NCBI GenBank assembly: GCA_015062085.1
Contig: SUVI01000174.1
Span: forward strand, 1-7,347
Reading direction: 5' to 3'
DNA from: Planctomycetaceae bacterium
GTDB lineage: Bacteria; Planctomycetota; Planctomycetia; Pirellulales; Thermoguttaceae
DNA length: 7,347 nt
Under the pieces are notes generated by a model that saw only the letters and a program-made list of their open reading frames with translations, was not told the origin of the DNA and did not search any database. How positions within the stretch are numbered: the first letter of the stretch is position 1; the number at the start of each line of letters is the position of its first letter. The translations under genes were made by a program, and so were the position numbers. Positions 5,701 to 7,347 of the stretch are shown one piece after another.

Positions 5701-5754
5701 TCACTCGCCGCGTTGCGTCACTTACCGCGTTGCGTCACTTACCGCGTTGCGTCA
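5701..5754. repeat. Three 17-bp tandem repeats at the 3' end of the FHA gene
   Basis: The unit TCACTTACCGCGTTGCG occurs at 5701-5717 (two mismatches), 5718-5734 and 5735-5751 (identical), with TCA of a further copy at 5752-5754. The rightmost copy lies inside the FHA gene and encodes its last codons and the TGA stop (5735-5737). The other two lie in the 70-bp gap before the deoxyribosyltransferase-like gene. As 17 is not a multiple of three, the extra copies do not extend the protein. Confidence 0.95.
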
Positions 5755-6427
5755 TGTCGGAACAGTAATCCGAAACGCGCGAGAAGAGATCCAAAAATCC
5801 CTGCCAATCTTTTGGAGCGAGCGAGACCCGTTCTGTCATTTCGTTCTGCCGCGCATTTTCGATCAAGAGTTTCATCCGGAGCTGAAGATAGAGAAAGACT
5901 TCCATCAGCTGTGCCGTCTGTACCGCGTTCATCCCTTTCGGAAGTTCTGGAGGCTGAATGCCGTGCAGACGCCGAAGCGCATCTGCTGCATCGTAAGAGT
6001 AAAACTCCATCTCCTCGACGACGGACTCTGGAAGGAATTCCGGCCGATTTCCCGCTGCGAGCAAACGAAGGGCTGCGTCTTCCATCGAAAGGTCGTCCAG
6101 ATTCGCAAGATGCTGAGCGATCTCCTGTCGGGAACCCACGATGATGAGCGTTTGCCCAAGCGCGATCAAATGCCCCGGAAAGAGACGCTGCACACTGACC
6201 GGCTGACCATTGAGCAGCGTTCCGTTCGTACTTTCGAGGTCTGCGAGAAGGAGCTCTCCCTCTTCTTCGAAGATCCGGCAATGGTACCGGCTGACCTTTT
6301 CATCCCGAAGCTGGATCGTATTCTGTGCCTCCCGTCCGATCTTCACCGGAAGCGCCAGCGATTCAAAGGTCCTGCCGCGATCGATGCCGTCGATGATACG
6401 CAGTGTTATACTCAAGTTTTCTTTCAT
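5735..6427 (-). CDS. FHA-domain protein with an uncharacterised helical C-terminal region
   Basis: This 230-residue cytoplasmic protein starts with a forkhead-associated domain (about 5-98), which binds phosphothreonine peptides. The phosphopeptide-binding residues are present: G31-R32 in VKIGRE, S46-R47-x-H49 in VSRYHC, T67-N68-G69 in ESTNGT, and N73 in LLNG. Residues 105-230 are predicted mostly helical, with acidic stretches and a Leu/Met-rich segment near 165-190; I do not recognise a family there. It has no signal peptide or membrane segment. ATG at 6427 has only a weak purine-rich site upstream. It lies 61 bp after the HIT gene and 70 bp before the deoxyribosyltransferase-like gene, probably in one operon. 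The Ser/Thr kinase diverging at 7118 is an obvious candidate for producing its ligand. Its last codons and stop lie in a 17-bp tandem repeat. Confidence 0.9.
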   Translation of the reverse strand: MKENLSITLRIIDGIDRGRTFESLALPVKIGREAQNTIQLRDEKVSRYHCRIFEEEGELLLADLESTNGTLLNGQPVSVQRLFPGHLIALGQTLIIVGSRQEIAQHLANLDDLSMEDAALRLLAAGNRPEFLPESVVEEMEFYSYDAADALRRLHGIQPPELPKGMNAVQTAQLMEVFLYLQLRMKLLIENARQNEMTERVSLAPKDWQGFLDLFSRVSDYCSDMTQRGK

Positions 6428-6488
6428 GAATGCGTCCGATACGTTCTCTTTCCGTTAGCTCCATGCCTAAAATACGCCGTACCGAACT

Positions 6489-6824
6489 CTACCCCGGAGG
6501 CCAGCCAAAAGGACGCCCGCCAAGAAGATGGAAATGAAGATGCGGTACCGTCTGACCCGCCATCAGGCCATTATTCGTCACCACGCGGAATCCATCCGTA
6601 AGACCTTCCTGCGCTGCCAGTTTTTGGATCACGAGAAATATGTGTCCGACGAGTGCTTCATCTTCATCGGAAAGGGCATCAACGGCTGTGATCTCTTTTT
6701 TCGGGATCACGAGAATATGCGTCGGCGCCTGAGGGGCAATGTCGCGAAATGCGAGACAGACCTCATCTTCAAACACGATGTCTGCCGGAATTTCACGATC
6801 GATGATCTTTTTGAAAATGGTCAT
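6489..6824 (-). CDS. HIT family hydrolase (HinT-like)
   Basis: This 111-residue protein has the normal length of HinT/PKCI-type histidine triad proteins, which hydrolyse purine nucleoside phosphoramidates and aminoacyl-adenylates in the cytoplasm. It shows TIFKKIIDREIPADIVFE (2-19), LAFRDIAPQAPTHILVIPK (24-41, the usual D-I-x-P-Q-A-P-x-H segment), and the triad VPHLHFHLLGG with H95, H97 and H99. The C-terminus GWPPG is slightly different from the usual R-x-L-x-W-P-P-G but keeps the W-P-P-G that HinT proteins use at the active site. ATG at 6824 is taken because it matches the family N-terminus; the frame is open to 6899, but that part overlaps the promoter. The ribosome site is weak (AGG at 7 nt). 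It is the first gene of the probable HIT-FHA-deoxyribosyltransferase operon. Confidence 0.95.
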   Translation of the reverse strand: MTIFKKIIDREIPADIVFEDEVCLAFRDIAPQAPTHILVIPKKEITAVDALSDEDEALVGHIFLVIQKLAAQEGLTDGFRVVTNNGLMAGQTVPHLHFHLLGGRPFGWPPG

Positions 6825-6887
6825 GAAAAAACCTGCGTTCCTTTTCAAAAACAAAAAAACGAACTCTGAAAAATACTTGTTCTTCCC

Positions 6888-6915
6888 ATTATACCCCAAG
6901 ACGCCGAAAAAGCAA
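6888..6915 (-). promoter_or_regulatory. Promoter of the HIT-FHA-deoxyribosyltransferase operon
   Basis: On the minus strand TATAAT (6893-6888) is a perfect -10; 16 bp upstream lies TTGCTT (6915-6910), a moderate -35. Transcription would start near 6881 with a leader of about 57 nt. This excludes the longer HIT frame beginning at 6899. Confidence 0.65.
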
Positions 6916-7048
6916 GTCCCCCGCCGTGCGGTACATGTGTTTTCCTGAAAAGTTTTTCAAGATCCTGCCAGATTTTCACTTCTTCGAAAAATAATGCAAC
7001 CTGATTTTAAAATATGACGGATATTTTCACGAATAGAGTTTTTTCCCC

Positions 7049-7076
7049 TTGAATCTTTCTAAAAATCTGGTAAAAT
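7049..7076 (+). promoter_or_regulatory. Promoter of the Ser/Thr kinase gene
   Basis: TTGAAT (7049-7054), a 16-bp spacer and TAAAAT (7071-7076) lie upstream of the kinase. The start would be near 7083, with a leader of about 35 nt carrying the GAGGAA ribosome site at 7104-7109. Confidence 0.55.
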
Positions 7077-7090
7077 CAAATCGTGATTTT
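7072..7090. promoter_or_regulatory. Inverted repeat over the kinase transcription start, candidate operator
   Basis: AAAATCA (7072-7078), five bases, then TGATTTT (7084-7090) form a perfect 7-bp inverted repeat. It overlaps the -10 and predicted start site of the kinase gene, a position where a bound dimer would repress. It could instead form a short 5' hairpin in the mRNA. Confidence 0.35.
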
Positions 7091-7117
7091 TTGTTTATTT
7101 TAGAGAGGAACGTAAAA

Positions 7118-7347
7118 ATGTCGCAGGATCCAACTTCGCGGGATACATTCACAAAGAACGAGAAAAACGGGAAACTGACCGCCACGCAGAGTGAGCATGG
7201 GGAGAAAAACGTCGATGAGAAGCAGTTTGAGAAACTGCAGCCTGGGTATCTGCTGGGAGAACATGAAGAGTTTCGCCTCGTGAAGATGCTCGGAAAAGGA
7301 GGGATGGGCGTCACGTGGCTCGCGGAGGAACTGGATTCATCCGGAAA
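7118..7347 (+). CDS. Ser/Thr protein kinase, N-terminal part (runs off the window)
   Basis: Only the first 76 codons are visible. ATG at 7118 follows GAGGAA with 8-nt spacing. Residues 1-50 are a highly charged, probably disordered N-terminal region (many K, E, T, S, Q). The kinase domain then begins: FRLVKMLGKGGMGVTWLAEE (52-71) contains the Gly-rich ATP loop G59-K-G-G-M-G64, characteristic of bacterial Hanks-type (PknB-like) Ser/Thr kinases. The invariant Lys and catalytic loop lie beyond the edge. It is divergent from the HIT-FHA operon and could phosphorylate the FHA protein or its ligand. The only plus-strand gene in the window, it is complete at its 5' end. Confidence 0.93.
   Translation, partial: MSQDPTSRDTFTKNEKNGKLTATQSEHGEKNVDEKQFEKLQPGYLLGEHEEFRLVKMLGKGGMGVTWLAEELDSSG

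Larger units (their letters stand above)
6825..7117. promoter_or_regulatory. Divergent intergenic region between HIT operon and kinase
   Basis: These 293 bp are clearly A+T richer than the genes. They hold the leftward promoter (6888-6915), the rightward promoter (7049-7076), and between them a 14-bp inverted repeat TGAAAA-GT-TTTTCA at 6946-6959. The rest, about 6916-7048, shows no gene on either strand. Confidence 0.7.

Noticed and set aside
5639..6601. 320-residue open frame on the plus strand
   Set aside because: It lies opposite the FHA gene and parts of its neighbours, which have clear domains on the minus strand. Its translation has no recognisable motif and reads like an antisense shadow.
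6825..6899. N-terminal extension of the HIT protein back to 6899
   Set aside because: It overlaps the -10 box at 6888-6893, and the family N-terminus matches ATG at 6824.
7027..7314. 95-residue open frame on the minus strand opposite the kinase
   Set aside because: Ser/Phe-rich shadow of the kinase N-terminus and its promoter; the plus-strand kinase has the Gly-rich loop and a ribosome site.

Overview
This window holds eight protein genes, one tRNA gene and several repeat structures. Seven of the eight protein genes and the tRNA are on the minus strand; one gene reads rightward off the right edge. The organism is a bacterium. A Hanks-type Ser/Thr kinase, an FHA-domain protein and a sulfatase-family protein whose sequence style resembles the many planctomycete arylsulfatases suggest Planctomycetota or a relative. 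That assignment is an inference, since no phylogenetic marker is present.

Layout from left to right. Positions 1-311 are a tandem array of a 41-bp unit that runs off the left edge; each unit contains a hairpin followed by a T-tract. Next come four minus-strand genes: a GT-B glycosyltransferase (442-1653), a PAT-like GNAT acetyltransferase (1756-2253), a 615-residue secreted or anchored sulfatase homologue (2322-4169) and a membrane-anchored or secreted thermonuclease-type nuclease (4295-4930). tRNA-His(GUG) follows (5023-5096, minus strand) with its own strong promoter and intrinsic terminator. A likely minus-strand operon then reads HIT hydrolase (6824-6489), FHA protein (6427-5735) and a nucleoside 2-deoxyribosyltransferase-like protein (5664-5203). 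Divergent from it, a Ser/Thr protein kinase begins at 7118 on the plus strand and is cut by the window end.

The strongest observation is that the sulfatase homologue keeps the arylsulfatase framework along its whole length but has lost eight of the ten canonical active-site residues, including the formylglycine-forming Cys/Ser. It looks like a pseudoenzyme, not a decaying gene, because the frame is intact and the start is well marked. The same gene carries four 12-bp repeats near its 5' end that encode a Pro-Gln-Thr-Ala/Asp tetrapeptide repeat and form a G-quadruplex motif on the template strand.

The FHA protein, two nucleotide-type enzymes and the divergent kinase suggest a phospho-signalling neighbourhood next to nucleotide metabolism. 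This rests on gene order alone. The glycosyltransferase, acetyltransferase, sulfatase homologue and nuclease are separated by 68-125 bp, show partly separate promoter signals, and need not be one operon.
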